A program made the position numbers and the translations under genes. A model generated the notes under the pieces. The model made no database searches. It saw only the letters and a list, made by a program, of their open reading frames with translations, and had not been told where the DNA came from. DNA of 46,783 nt. Origin: an uncultured Ilumatobacter sp. Lineage in GTDB: Bacteria; Actinomycetota; Acidimicrobiia; Acidimicrobiales; Ilumatobacteraceae. The stretch is taken from the NCBI GenBank assembly GCA_938091165.1, contig CALKNK010000027.1:1-46783 (forward strand), given 5' to 3'. Every line of letters starts with the position of its first letter. Within the stretch, counting starts at the first letter, position 1. This document shows, in pieces, positions 16,536 to 23,868 of the stretch.

Positions 16536-16888
16536 GTCTCTACGCAGTTCAGAAGTTCCTGTTTGAGATCAACCGGTCCAAGGAGATGCAGGACCGATAC
16601 AGCGCCGACCGGCGGGCCGAAGTCGCGGGGTTCGACCTCACCGATGAGGAAATTGAGGCACTCGTGGCACCCGACATCGGGAAGCTCTTCCATCTCGGCG
16701 TCAACGGTCAGATCCTCATGCACTTCGCCGCGTTCCATCAGATCGATTGGCAGGACTATCTCCAGCGCATGCGGGACGGCATTTCCGAGCACGGCCCCGT
16801 CCGAGAGGGCGTCTATGCGATGACCACGAGCCTCGACGAAGTGGTTGCACCTGTCCACACCCCTGCAACTCCGGAAGGCAGACACTGA
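16532..16888 (+). CDS. ligA: LigA-like small subunit of class III extradiol dioxygenase
   Basis: This 118-aa protein matches the alpha (LigA) subunit of protocatechuate 4,5-dioxygenase-type enzymes, which caps the active site of LigB. Typical features are YAVQKFLFEINRSKEMQDRY at the N-terminus, DLTDEEIEALVAPDIGKLFHLGVNG, and a helix with HFAAFHQ. It overlaps the P450 by 4 nt (ATGA) and is followed one base later by the LigB-like gene, so the two subunits should be made in equal amounts. Confidence 0.85.
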   Translation: MSLYAVQKFLFEINRSKEMQDRYSADRRAEVAGFDLTDEEIEALVAPDIGKLFHLGVNGQILMHFAAFHQIDWQDYLQRMRDGISEHGPVREGVYAMTTSLDEVVAPVHTPATPEGRH

Positions 16889-16889
16889 C

Positions 16890-17723
16890 ATGCCCCTCGT
16901 CTTTGCCGGCGTGTGCTCACACGCGCCTGGAATCACTGGTCGATCCGACCAGGCTGATCCCGACGTTCGCGATCGCTTCTACGCTGCGTTCGATCAGATG
17001 CGCGTCGACCTCGAAGCGTCGAAACCCGATGCCATCGTCGTGATCGCGGCCGAGCACTTCGCCAACTTCTTCATGAATAACATGCCGTCGTTCGCACTGG
17101 GCATGGCCGACAGCTACGACGGCCCGATCGAAGATCCAGGTTGGCTCGGCATCGACAAGCACCAGGTACCAGGCAATCGCGACCTGTCGCGCCGGTTCAT
17201 CGAGCAGGTGATGCAAACCTCTGACGTCAGCTATTCGGAGGAGTGGAAGTTCGACCACGGGATCATGGTGCCGCTGCACTTTCTGACCCCCCGCTACGAC
17301 ACCCCGGTCATCCCGGTCAACATCAACTGCCAGGGCCCGCCGCTGTCGCCGCTGCATCGCTCGTGGATGTTTGGCGAGTCGCTCCGTGCAGCTTGCGACG
17401 CGCTGCCCGAACGCATTGCGATTGTCGGCACCGGCGGTATTTCGCACTGGCCGGCCACACCCGATTCGGGCAAGATCAACGTCGAGTGGGACCTCGACTT
17501 CATGGATCGCTGGTGCCGCAACGACCGCGAGGCGCTCCTCGATTATGACGACCTGACGGTCTACGCGGACGCTGGGCAAGGCGGGTTCGAGATCCGCACC
17601 TTCATTTCTGTGGCGGCAGCCGCTGCTGGTGCGACCGGCACCGTGCACTTCTGTGAGCCGATCCCGATCTTTGCCGTGAGCTGCACGATCGCCTCGTACA
17701 ACATCGCTGCGTCGGGTATCTAG
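16890..17723 (+). CDS. ligB: LigB-like catalytic subunit of class III extradiol dioxygenase
   Basis: This 277-aa Fe(II) ring-cleavage subunit carries the expected iron-ligand His residues in FAGVCSHAPGI near the N-terminus and in IAAEHFANFF about 50 residues later. A Glu in INVEWDLDFMDRW is the likely third ligand, and DHGIMVPLHFL and IVGTGGISHWP are other family blocks. It should open the ring of a catechol acid. No separate HpaD is present in the hpa cluster, and E. coli HpaD is itself a LigB-family enzyme. LigAB here may therefore be the homoprotocatechuate 2,3-dioxygenase, though a protocatechuate-type substrate cannot be excluded. ATG 16890 directly follows the ligA stop. Confidence 0.86.
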   Translation: MPLVFAGVCSHAPGITGRSDQADPDVRDRFYAAFDQMRVDLEASKPDAIVVIAAEHFANFFMNNMPSFALGMADSYDGPIEDPGWLGIDKHQVPGNRDLSRRFIEQVMQTSDVSYSEEWKFDHGIMVPLHFLTPRYDTPVIPVNINCQGPPLSPLHRSWMFGESLRAACDALPERIAIVGTGGISHWPATPDSGKINVEWDLDFMDRWCRNDREALLDYDDLTVYADAGQGGFEIRTFISVAAAAAGATGTVHFCEPIPIFAVSCTIASYNIAASGI

Positions 17724-17760
17724 TGCACAGCGAGGCGCAGCTCGGGCCGAGGGTCGGACG

Positions 17761-18714
17761 ATGAGCGCGATCGACATCCCGACCGACTTCACAGCGCTGC
17801 ACGATCGCGAGTGGGACCGACTTAGTCATCCCGGCATCTGGCTCACCGGCTACGAACGAGTCGCTGTCGCCGCAGCGGCGCGCGGTGTGGTTGCGTCCTC
17901 GCCCGCCGAAGAGGCAGCGGCAGTCATCTCCACCGCCCCAGCAACGATCACACGCGACTGGTTTGATGCGATGCTCACCAGGGGTCTCAGTGCCGAGCAG
18001 TACGTCGAGGTGCTTGGCATCGTGGCTCGCCTTCGGGCTCTCGACACCACCCGGTTCGGTCTCGGCCACAATCCCCGTCCACTTCCTGAGCCGCATCAAG
18101 GCGAGCCCTCGCCGGTCACCACGCAGGCGGTGATCGACGGGTCGTGAGTGCCCACCATCGGTGTCGCGTTCCCACCAACGATCCTCAGTGCAGTGCCACC
18201 GGAGAACGAGGCCATGTTCGACGTGCACACCACCCTGTATCTCGCGCCAGACAGCAATCCTGACGGGAACTCGATGGGCAACATGAATGCGGTTCGCGAA
18301 GGACTGAACCGATCACAAATGGAGTTCGTCGCTGCACGAACCTCGCTGCTGAACGATTGCTTCTTTTGACTGTATGGCCACGCTGGGATGCTCCGTGCGA
18401 GCGCCCATCATCACCACGAAGACATCAACTTGCTCGGCGTCGGCAGGCCAAACGTCGATGTGGGCCTTCCGGGCAGTCGTGTGCTCAGCGCGCTGGTCGA
18501 GGCCACTGTACTCCGTGACGGCGACGAGATGGAACGCGTTAGGACACAGGCCATCGAGGTGCTCGGTTCAGGTGCCACTGCGCGTGCGGTGCAGGTCACC
18601 GGCAACTTCGAGATGATGAACCGACTCCTCGATGCCGTCGGCGTGGATCCGCCCGACGGCATGTTGGCGATTGGCGATGCCATCGGCGTTCCGTTGCCCG
18701 AGCGGCTCAGGTGA
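17761..18714 (+). CDS. AhpD-like (CMD superfamily) protein with Cys-x-x-Sec motif; frame also carries an upstream UGA
   Basis: One frame of 317 codons contains two in-frame TGAs. The second (18367-18369, codon 203) falls inside NDCFF-[UGA]-LYGHAGMLR. The AhpD/CMD redox site is CxxC followed by His, so UGA replaces the second Cys, giving CxxU. AhpD-like CxxU selenoproteins are a known class. The first TGA (18145-18147, codon 129) lies in VIDGS-[UGA]-VPTIGV, between an N-terminal helical domain (WLTGYERVAVAAAA, LSAEQYVEVLGIVARL) without cysteines and the redox domain. Relatives, as I recall them, often have Trp there. Options are a stop followed by restart at the adjacent GTG 18148, a second recoding event, or a point mutation. 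It starts 37 bp after ligB. The family call is good, Sec at 203 likely, full-length translation uncertain. Confidence 0.72.
18367..18369 (+). other. In-frame UGA, predicted selenocysteine of a CxxU motif
   Basis: This TGA stands exactly at the resolving or peroxidatic Cys of the AhpD-type CxxCxxxH signature (C-F-F-U-L-Y-G-H). Family-like coding sequence continues for 114 codons after it in the same frame, through NFEMMNRLLDAVGV, which is typical of the domain's C-terminal part. Confidence 0.75.
18379..18397 (+). promoter_or_regulatory. Possible SECIS hairpin of the AhpD-like gene
   Basis: CACGCUGGGAUGCUCCGUG can fold as CAC/GUG plus GC/GC with a 3-nt bulge and a UGGGAU loop. It begins 9 nt after the UGA. 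It has the guanines expected in a bacterial SECIS loop, but it is weaker than the hairpins of the other two candidate genes. Confidence 0.45.
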
Positions 18715-18715
18715 C

Positions 18716-19276
18716 TCAGGTGTCGCAGAAGCGAATTTCGCTCTCTTGGTCCGGGTACTTGCCGCGCTTGTCGGCGTAGAACGCTCCGAAAATGGCGAGG
18801 TCTGCCTCGATATCGCCGGTCGGGACCATCGTTGGGCCGAAGCCGACGGTACGTGTTGAGTAGTCGACGAACGCGAGACAGATCGGCACCTTCGCAGCCA
18901 GCGCGATTCGGTAGAAACCCGACTTCCAATGATCGGTGTAGGACCGAGTTCCGGCCGCCGGAATCGCCAGCGCCAGATGTTCGGCAGCATCGAACTCGTC
19001 GGCAATCGACTCCACCATTCCGCGTCGCTCGTCGCGCCGCACCGGCACACCGCCGAGCATTCGCATCATGCTATTCATCGGTCCACGGAACAGTTGGTGT
19101 TTTCCGAGCCAGTTGAGGTTCGCGCCAGATCTCCACGATGCCATCAAGAGACTCAGCAGATCCCAGTTCGTGGTGTGCGGCGCGCAAAGCAGAACGTAGG
19201 TGTCGTGTTGCGGCGGATCACCGACCGCAGTAAATCGAGTCAGCTTCAACATGAGCCGCGCCAATTGTCGTTTCAC
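18716..19276 (-). CDS. 1-acyl-sn-glycerol-3-phosphate acyltransferase-like protein
   Basis: This is a short (186 aa) PlsC-family acyltransferase. The catalytic HxxxxD is in CAPHTTNWDLL, and the second block reads RGPMNSMMRMLGGVPVRRDER. The EGT(R) glycerol-phosphate motif appears as PAAGTRSYTDHWKSGFYRIA, so Glu is replaced by Ala. This variant is typical of short stand-alone members found near lipid or sterol genes. It lies on the minus strand between two plus-strand selenoprotein candidates, and its stop is 1 bp from the end of the AhpD-like gene. The substrate is unknown. Confidence 0.82.
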   Translation of the reverse strand: MKRQLARLMLKLTRFTAVGDPPQHDTYVLLCAPHTTNWDLLSLLMASWRSGANLNWLGKHQLFRGPMNSMMRMLGGVPVRRDERRGMVESIADEFDAAEHLALAIPAAGTRSYTDHWKSGFYRIALAAKVPICLAFVDYSTRTVGFGPTMVPTGDIEADLAIFGAFYADKRGKYPDQESEIRFCDT

Positions 19277-19391
19277 TTCGATCGCTGTCCGTTCCGAGTG
19301 CGGACCCGCTTGCTCGAGTCGTTGTCAGTCTCTCATGAATTTCGACTGTGTACCTCGTCGTCTGATTCGACCGAGCACTACCGTTGAAAAC

Positions 19392-20267
19392 ATGGCAGAG
19401 CGACCCGATCGGCAAGTCACCCACCGCAGTCACGTCAGCTACATCGACAAGTCTCGCGAGTACTACGAAGCGTCCGGATATGACCAGCCCTACCGTTGGG
19501 CTGCGTTCAACGAGGTGCCCTTCGCGCCTCTGACGAAGCCGTTGGCCGAGTGCAATGTCGCCGTGATCACGACGACGTATCTGAATCATCATGATTCAGC
19601 GCACGGAGCGCCCGCTACCGACAAGGTTGTCTATCACCATCCTGTTGCGGACCGTCCGGAGTGGATGTTTACCAGCGATTTGTCGTGGGACAAGCAAGCA
19701 ACGCATACCGATGACCCCGAGAGCTTTCTGCCGCTCGGAGCGTTGACCGCACTCGTCGAGGACGGCAAAATTGGCCAGCTCAATCATCGGTTCTTCGGTG
19801 TCCCCACCGAGTACAGCCAACGCCGTACCGGTCTTGACGCCGCAGCGATTGGCGAGTGGTGTGCCGAAGATCAGGTTGATATCGCCCTCCTGGTCCCGCT
19901 TTGACCGGTGTGCCACCAGACCGTGAGTCTGGTTTCGCGCCACCTTGAAGCAGCTGGAATACCCTCCGTGGTGATCGGGAGCGCCCGCGACATCGTCGAA
20001 GAGTGTGGCGTCGCTCGCATGCTGTTCGTCGACTTCCCGCTCGGCAATCCGTGTGGCAAGCCAGGTGACCGGGTGATGCAGCAATCGATCATCTCATTGG
20101 CGCTCGACGTCGTCGACACCGCAATCGTGCCCCGCACGACGGTTCAGGCGCCAGTGCATTGGGGATCAGACAACTGGAGGAGCGCGTTTATGGAAGTCGG
20201 CGACCACAACATCGAGGCACTCCGTGCGGCAGGCGCAAAGCGCCGGGCAGCGCAACTCACATCGTGA
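19392..20267 (+). CDS. GrdB-family reductase-like selenoprotein with Sec-x-x-Cys motif
   Basis: The frame of 291 codons is interrupted once, by TGA at 19902-19904 (codon 171), in IALLVPL-[UGA]-PVCHQTVSLVSRHLEAAG. This gives a U-P-V-C redox motif, as in short proteins annotated as glycine/sarcosine/betaine reductase selenoprotein B family. Upstream is the family's N-terminal half (YIDKSREYYEASGYDQPYRW, LPLGALTALVEDGKIGQLNHRFFG). Downstream the conserved IPSVVIGSARDIVEECGVARMLFVDFPLGNPCGKPGD follows. A perfect 7-bp SECIS-like hairpin lies 10 nt after the UGA. Classic GrdB acts in anaerobic glycine reduction, but no grdA, grdC or grdD is nearby, so that role is not implied. Its stop overlaps the GTG of the next SDR (GTGA). 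Two alternatives, stop at 19902 or a sequence error, are unlikely. Confidence 0.82.
19902..19904 (+). other. In-frame UGA, predicted selenocysteine of a UxxC motif
   Basis: The TGA directly precedes P-V-C in the redox motif of the GrdB-like protein. Strongly family-like sequence lies on both sides in the same frame, and a perfect hairpin follows at SECIS distance. Confidence 0.85.
19915..19933 (+). promoter_or_regulatory. SECIS hairpin of the GrdB-like gene
   Basis: ACCAGACCGUGAGUCUGGU forms seven uninterrupted pairs (ACCAGAC/GUCUGGU) around a CGUGA loop, which has G at its second position as bacterial SECIS elements usually do. It begins 10 nt after the UGA. Confidence 0.8.
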
Positions 20268-21001
20268 GCAACGGACGCATCTCCGGCAAGATTGCGCTCA
20301 TCACGGGCGGCGCCCGCGGCCAGGGCCGCCACGAGGCGGAACGGTTCGCCGCAGAGGGCGCGACCGTGTACATCACTGACGTGCTCGACCACGTCGGCGC
20401 GGCGACAGCCGATGAGTTGGGCGACGCGGTCACATTCCTGCGACACGACGTCACTAGTGAGGATGACTGGGCCGCCGTGATCGCTGGGATCGTCGAACAA
20501 CACGGCCGCATCGACATCCTCGTCAACAACGCAGGGATCTTCTCGATGACCGCCGCGCTCGATACCTCAATCGAAGCGTGGAATCAGATGGTGGCCATTA
20601 ATCAGACCGGCGTCTTCCTCGGCATCCGAGACGTCGGCCGGGTGATGTGCGAGCAAGGCTCGGGCAGCATCATCAACATCTCATCGATCGCAGGCCTGAC
20701 TGGCGTCGGACGGGCTCACGCCTATGCGGCAACAAAGTGGGCCGTTCGCGGGATGAGTAAGTCGGCCGCGATCGAGTTTGCCGCGCATGGCGTCCGCGTC
20801 AACTCGGTGCATCCAGGGATCATCGACACCGACATGCTGCGCGAGTTCGGTGGCAACCTCGAACGCATCACCGAGTCGATTCCCATGGGTCGAACCGCAT
20901 CTGCCGACGAGGTCGCGAATGTCGTGCTGTTCCTCGCCTCTGAAGAGGCGTCGTACTGCAGCGGGCACGAGTTCGTCGTCGACGGTGCGATGAACGCATG
21001 A
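20264..21001 (+). CDS. Short-chain dehydrogenase/reductase (SDR)
   Basis: This classical SDR of about 245 aa has a nucleotide-binding TGGARGQGRHEA loop, NNAGIF, catalytic Ser in INISSIAGL, and YAATK with catalytic Tyr and Lys. The HPGIIDTDM and CSGHEFVVDGAMNA ends are standard. The GARGQGR variant of the glycine-rich loop is common in Actinomycetota and includes nicotinoprotein, mycofactocin-linked members. GTG 20264 is chosen because it starts just before GKIALITGG and overlaps the previous stop (GTGA). It is followed by a 4-nt overlap with the CinA-like gene. The substrate is unknown. Confidence 0.88.
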   Translation: MSNGRISGKIALITGGARGQGRHEAERFAAEGATVYITDVLDHVGAATADELGDAVTFLRHDVTSEDDWAAVIAGIVEQHGRIDILVNNAGIFSMTAALDTSIEAWNQMVAINQTGVFLGIRDVGRVMCEQGSGSIINISSIAGLTGVGRAHAYAATKWAVRGMSKSAAIEFAAHGVRVNSVHPGIIDTDMLREFGGNLERITESIPMGRTASADEVANVVLFLASEEASYCSGHEFVVDGAMNA

Positions 21002-21498
21002 ACGCGCTGCTTCCCGAAGCACTCCTCGCTGCCGGCGATGTGTGCGGTGAACTTCTTCGCGCACGTGGCGAGACCGTAGCAACCGGCGAGGGCAGTTGCG
21101 GCGGTCTCATTTCTACGGCACTGCTCGCCGTGCCCGGTGCATCGGCGTACTTCCTCGGCGGCAGTGTGATCTACACCAGGCGCGCCCTCGACGGTCTCCT
21201 CACGGGCCAGGTCGAACGGCCAGCGAAACTGCGCGGCGCATCTGAACCGTGGGTGATGCATCTCGCCGACGCTGCGCGCATACACATCGGCGCAACGTGG
21301 GGCATTGGCGAAGGCGGCGCAACTGGCCCGTCAGGCAACCCGTACGGCGACCCGGCCGGACACGCCTGGGTTGGCGTCTCGGGCCCCGTCGATGCGTCAC
21401 GACACGTCCTGACCGGTGACAACGATCGCGCAGCAAACATGTTGGCGTTCGCCATCGCCGGCCTCGACCTCTTTGCCGACACTCTGCGTTCCGCCTGA
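20998..21498 (+). CDS. CinA C-terminal domain (PncC-like) protein
   Basis: This 166-aa stand-alone CinA/PncC domain is normally an NMN deamidase. The active-site block reads ATGEGSCGGLISTALLAVPGA, then GGSVIYTRRAL, and later the GVSGP loop (HAWVGVSGPVDASRHV). In PncC the nucleophile Ser directly follows the Glu (ESC); here that position is Gly (E-G-S-C), so the canonical nucleophile may be shifted or lost. ATG overlaps the SDR stop (ATGA). Related actinobacterial proteins with SCGG sit near SDR and acyl-CoA genes, and their function is not established. Confidence 0.8.
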   Translation: MNALLPEALLAAGDVCGELLRARGETVATGEGSCGGLISTALLAVPGASAYFLGGSVIYTRRALDGLLTGQVERPAKLRGASEPWVMHLADAARIHIGATWGIGEGGATGPSGNPYGDPAGHAWVGVSGPVDASRHVLTGDNDRAANMLAFAIAGLDLFADTLRSA

Positions 21499-21501
21499 GC
21501 T

Positions 21502-22243
21502 TCAGTCGTCGTCTGGCCGGACTTCGTCGGACAGCTTGCGTACTTTGGCGCGCCGTTTGCGACGGGTCGGAATCATGCTCCGCATCTCTTCGAGCTTGCC
21601 GAAGCAGAGCAGCCGATCCTCGCCCTCGAGAGTTCGACTCTCCTTCGGGTTCGGGATGACGGCGTTGCCGCGGTGCAAGGTCAGCACGGTGATGCCGCGC
21701 TCGCGGAGACCCGATTCTGCGAGCGTCTGCCCGACAAACTCCGAACCTTCGGGCACGTGGACTTCGGCGACGCCGCACCCCGTACTAACAGTGAGTCGTT
21801 GCCGGACCTCGAGTTCCGGAAACGCCACCTGGTTGGCAATGTGGTCGATGATTGCTCCTCGGTATCGAGTTCGGTAGCCCGTTCGATGCCTTCGAGTCCG
21901 GGCGATGAGTTGACCTCCATCACGAGTGGACCCCCATTGCCTTCGAGCATGTCCACGCCCGCACGACAGACCGGTCGGACCGCGTTCTTGACGAGCTGGT
22001 GATGGTCCGATGATTAACTCTGATCGCTTCGACGACAGCAACATCATCGTCCGAACGCTGACAGGGTTGCACCGCGAACCGGACCCACTCGACCTCGTCA
22101 CTCTCGAACAATTTGAGATCGAACGCGTGGAGCGCCGAAGTACGAGCACCCGTGTCAATCCTGGCCTTGATTGCGTCGATGCCCCAGTCGGGAAGCCCAA
22201 CCCACTCTCCCCACCCGACTGTGGTCGAGCCTGGCTGTGTCAT
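21502..22243 (-). pseudogene. Decayed RimB-like zinc protease / RimK-like ligase relic
   Basis: Reading leftward from ATG 22243, the first about 75 codons are a RimB-type ATP-dependent zinc protease N-terminus (VGWGEWVGLPDWGIDAIKAR, DTGARTSALHAFDL). The sequence then jumps near 22010 into another frame that is the C-terminal part of an ATP-grasp RimK ligase (AGVDMLEGNGGPLVMEVNSSPGLEG). A second frame change near 21858 leads to IIDHIANQVAFPEL and a TrkA-C-like tail (VSTGCGVAEVHVP, GLRERGITVLTLHRGNAVIPNP). The RimB C-terminus and most of RimK are missing, so this looks like an internal deletion plus a frameshift in a former rimB-rimK pair. Errors in the sequence could explain the frameshift but not the missing domains. 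Confidence 0.78.
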
Positions 22244-22299
22244 GGCTGAAGTGTGCCACGATCCATCGAAACGCAGACCTGTTTCGTAGTGTTCCGACC

Positions 22300-22716
22300 A
22301 TGACGCGTCGAACCGTTCACGACCTAGTTGCCGACGCAAAGGCTGACATCGAGGAATTGACTGCGGAGCAGGTCAAGGCAGAACTCGACGCCGGGACGGC
22401 GATGCTCATCGACATCCGCGATATTCGCGAACGTGTCGAGAAGGGCGTGATTCCCGGTGCGGTCTCCGCGCCGCGCGGGATGTTGGAGTTCTGGTTCGAT
22501 CCAGACAGCCCGTATCACCAAGAGCGCTATACGCCTGAGGGGCGATACATCTTCCACTGCGCGAGCGGATGGCGATCCGCCTTGGCAGCGCAGGTCATCG
22601 GCGAGATTGGCTTCACAAACGTTGCTCATCTCGAGACCGGCTTCACCGGCTGGGTGGAAGCTGGTTACGACATCGACGACATCACGGACACTTCCAAGTG
22701 GATCAAACGTCCCTGA
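22300..22716 (+). CDS. Rhodanese-like sulfurtransferase domain protein
   Basis: This single rhodanese domain of 138 aa has the active-site loop FHCASGWRSALAAQ with the sulfane-carrying Cys. Other conserved elements are LIDIRDIRERVEKGVIPGAV and HLETGFTGWVEAGY. Such stand-alone domains carry persulfide sulfur or, in selenium-using cells, can handle selenium; the latter is only an idea here. It overlaps the next gene by 19 nt. Confidence 0.88.
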   Translation: MTRRTVHDLVADAKADIEELTAEQVKAELDAGTAMLIDIRDIRERVEKGVIPGAVSAPRGMLEFWFDPDSPYHQERYTPEGRYIFHCASGWRSALAAQVIGEIGFTNVAHLETGFTGWVEAGYDIDDITDTSKWIKRP

Positions 22717-23786
22717 CGCCAGTCGATCGCGCCCGCACGTTGGCCGACACGGTGCTGGCTCCAGCGGCTGAACGTGTCGACCGCAACGCGATCATCCCGA
22801 CGACGCACCTCGCTGCACTGGCCGATGCTGGGTTGTTCGGGATCCTCGGACCGCTCAGCGCCGGCGGATCCGACCTGTCGGCTCATGAGACTCGTCGCGT
22901 CATCGCCGCAATCGCTGGCGGCTGCGGCGCAACGTTCTTCGTGTGGGTCCAGCACCACGGCGTCGTGCGGGCGTTGTGCGGCTCGCAGAACACATACCTG
23001 CGTGACTCATACTTGGCGCCACTGTGTGCCGGGCAGGTGATTGCCGGGGTTGCCTTCGCTCATGCCCGACGAATCGGGCCGGCTGCAGTGCGCGCAACTC
23101 GCGTCGCCGGAGGCTGGCAGTTCGATGGATTCGCTCCGTGGACCACGTCATGGGGCATCGCCCAACAGTTCGTCATTGTTGGCGAGAGCGATGCCGGCGA
23201 ACTCATCTGGGTGATGATCGATGGGAAGACAACTACCGGGATCACCCCGCGCCACCTTGCACTCCCGGTCCTCGCCGCCACTGAGACGGTTGCGTTGGAA
23301 TTCAACGGGTTCGTGGCGGCCGACGCCGAAGTCATGACGATGATCGATGCGCACGAGTGGCGAGTCGCCGACCGTCTCTCCAGCTCGATCGGCCAGACTG
23401 CTGCGTTGGGAGTGGCCGAACGCGCCGTGTCGCTGCTCGCACCGTCAATCGAGTGCGGCGACGGAAACGACCTCGATGTTGACGAGGCCCGCGCTGTCTT
23501 GCTTGAGCATCTCAATGGCTGCTGGGCCGATGATGACCAGATGGTTTCGGAGATGTCCGCGCCAATCAACGACCGTGAAACATGGATCCGCAAGGCCAGC
23601 CTGCATCGGGCCCGCTGCCTTGAGTTGGCGCGCACCGCGACCACCATGCTCCTTGCGGCTTCCGGCGGCGGCGGTCTGGACCTTTCTCATCCGGCCCAAC
23701 GACTTGCTCGCGAAGCGATGTTCTACGTCATCCAGGCCCAGACCACCGACGGCAGGTCGGCCACGCTGCATGAACTCACATCCTGA
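22698..23786 (+). CDS. Acyl-CoA dehydrogenase-like flavoprotein
   Basis: This 362-aa protein has the acyl-CoA dehydrogenase layout. It has an N-terminal helical domain (LAALADAGLFGILGP), a middle strand domain (AGVAFAHARRIGPAAVRATRVAGGWQFDGFAPWTTSW) and a C-terminal helix bundle ending in LAREAMFYVIQAQT. The usual catalytic Glu region is not obvious, and the sequence is divergent, so it could act on a non-CoA substrate or as a DszC-like monooxygenase. GTG 22698 gives the natural start and overlaps the rhodanese end. Confidence 0.78.
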   Translation: MDQTSLTPVDRARTLADTVLAPAAERVDRNAIIPTTHLAALADAGLFGILGPLSAGGSDLSAHETRRVIAAIAGGCGATFFVWVQHHGVVRALCGSQNTYLRDSYLAPLCAGQVIAGVAFAHARRIGPAAVRATRVAGGWQFDGFAPWTTSWGIAQQFVIVGESDAGELIWVMIDGKTTTGITPRHLALPVLAATETVALEFNGFVAADAEVMTMIDAHEWRVADRLSSSIGQTAALGVAERAVSLLAPSIECGDGNDLDVDEARAVLLEHLNGCWADDDQMVSEMSAPINDRETWIRKASLHRARCLELARTATTMLLAASGGGGLDLSHPAQRLAREAMFYVIQAQTTDGRSATLHELTS

Positions 23787-23868
23787 GTCGGCAGCGGCGT
23801 CATCTCTGTGACAGCCTGGAGCTACGGTCGGCAGCCTTGCAGATCTGCAACATCTTGCCGGAAATACC

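Noticed and set aside
18148..18195. Hairpin after the first UGA of the AhpD-like gene as a genuine SECIS
   Set aside because: The GGUG/CACC stem has a 9-nt loop without G in its first two positions, and the site is not a redox position, so I do not call it.
18716..19276. Reading the short acyltransferase as part of the selenoprotein train
   Set aside because: It is on the opposite strand and complete, so it interrupts the train rather than belonging to it.
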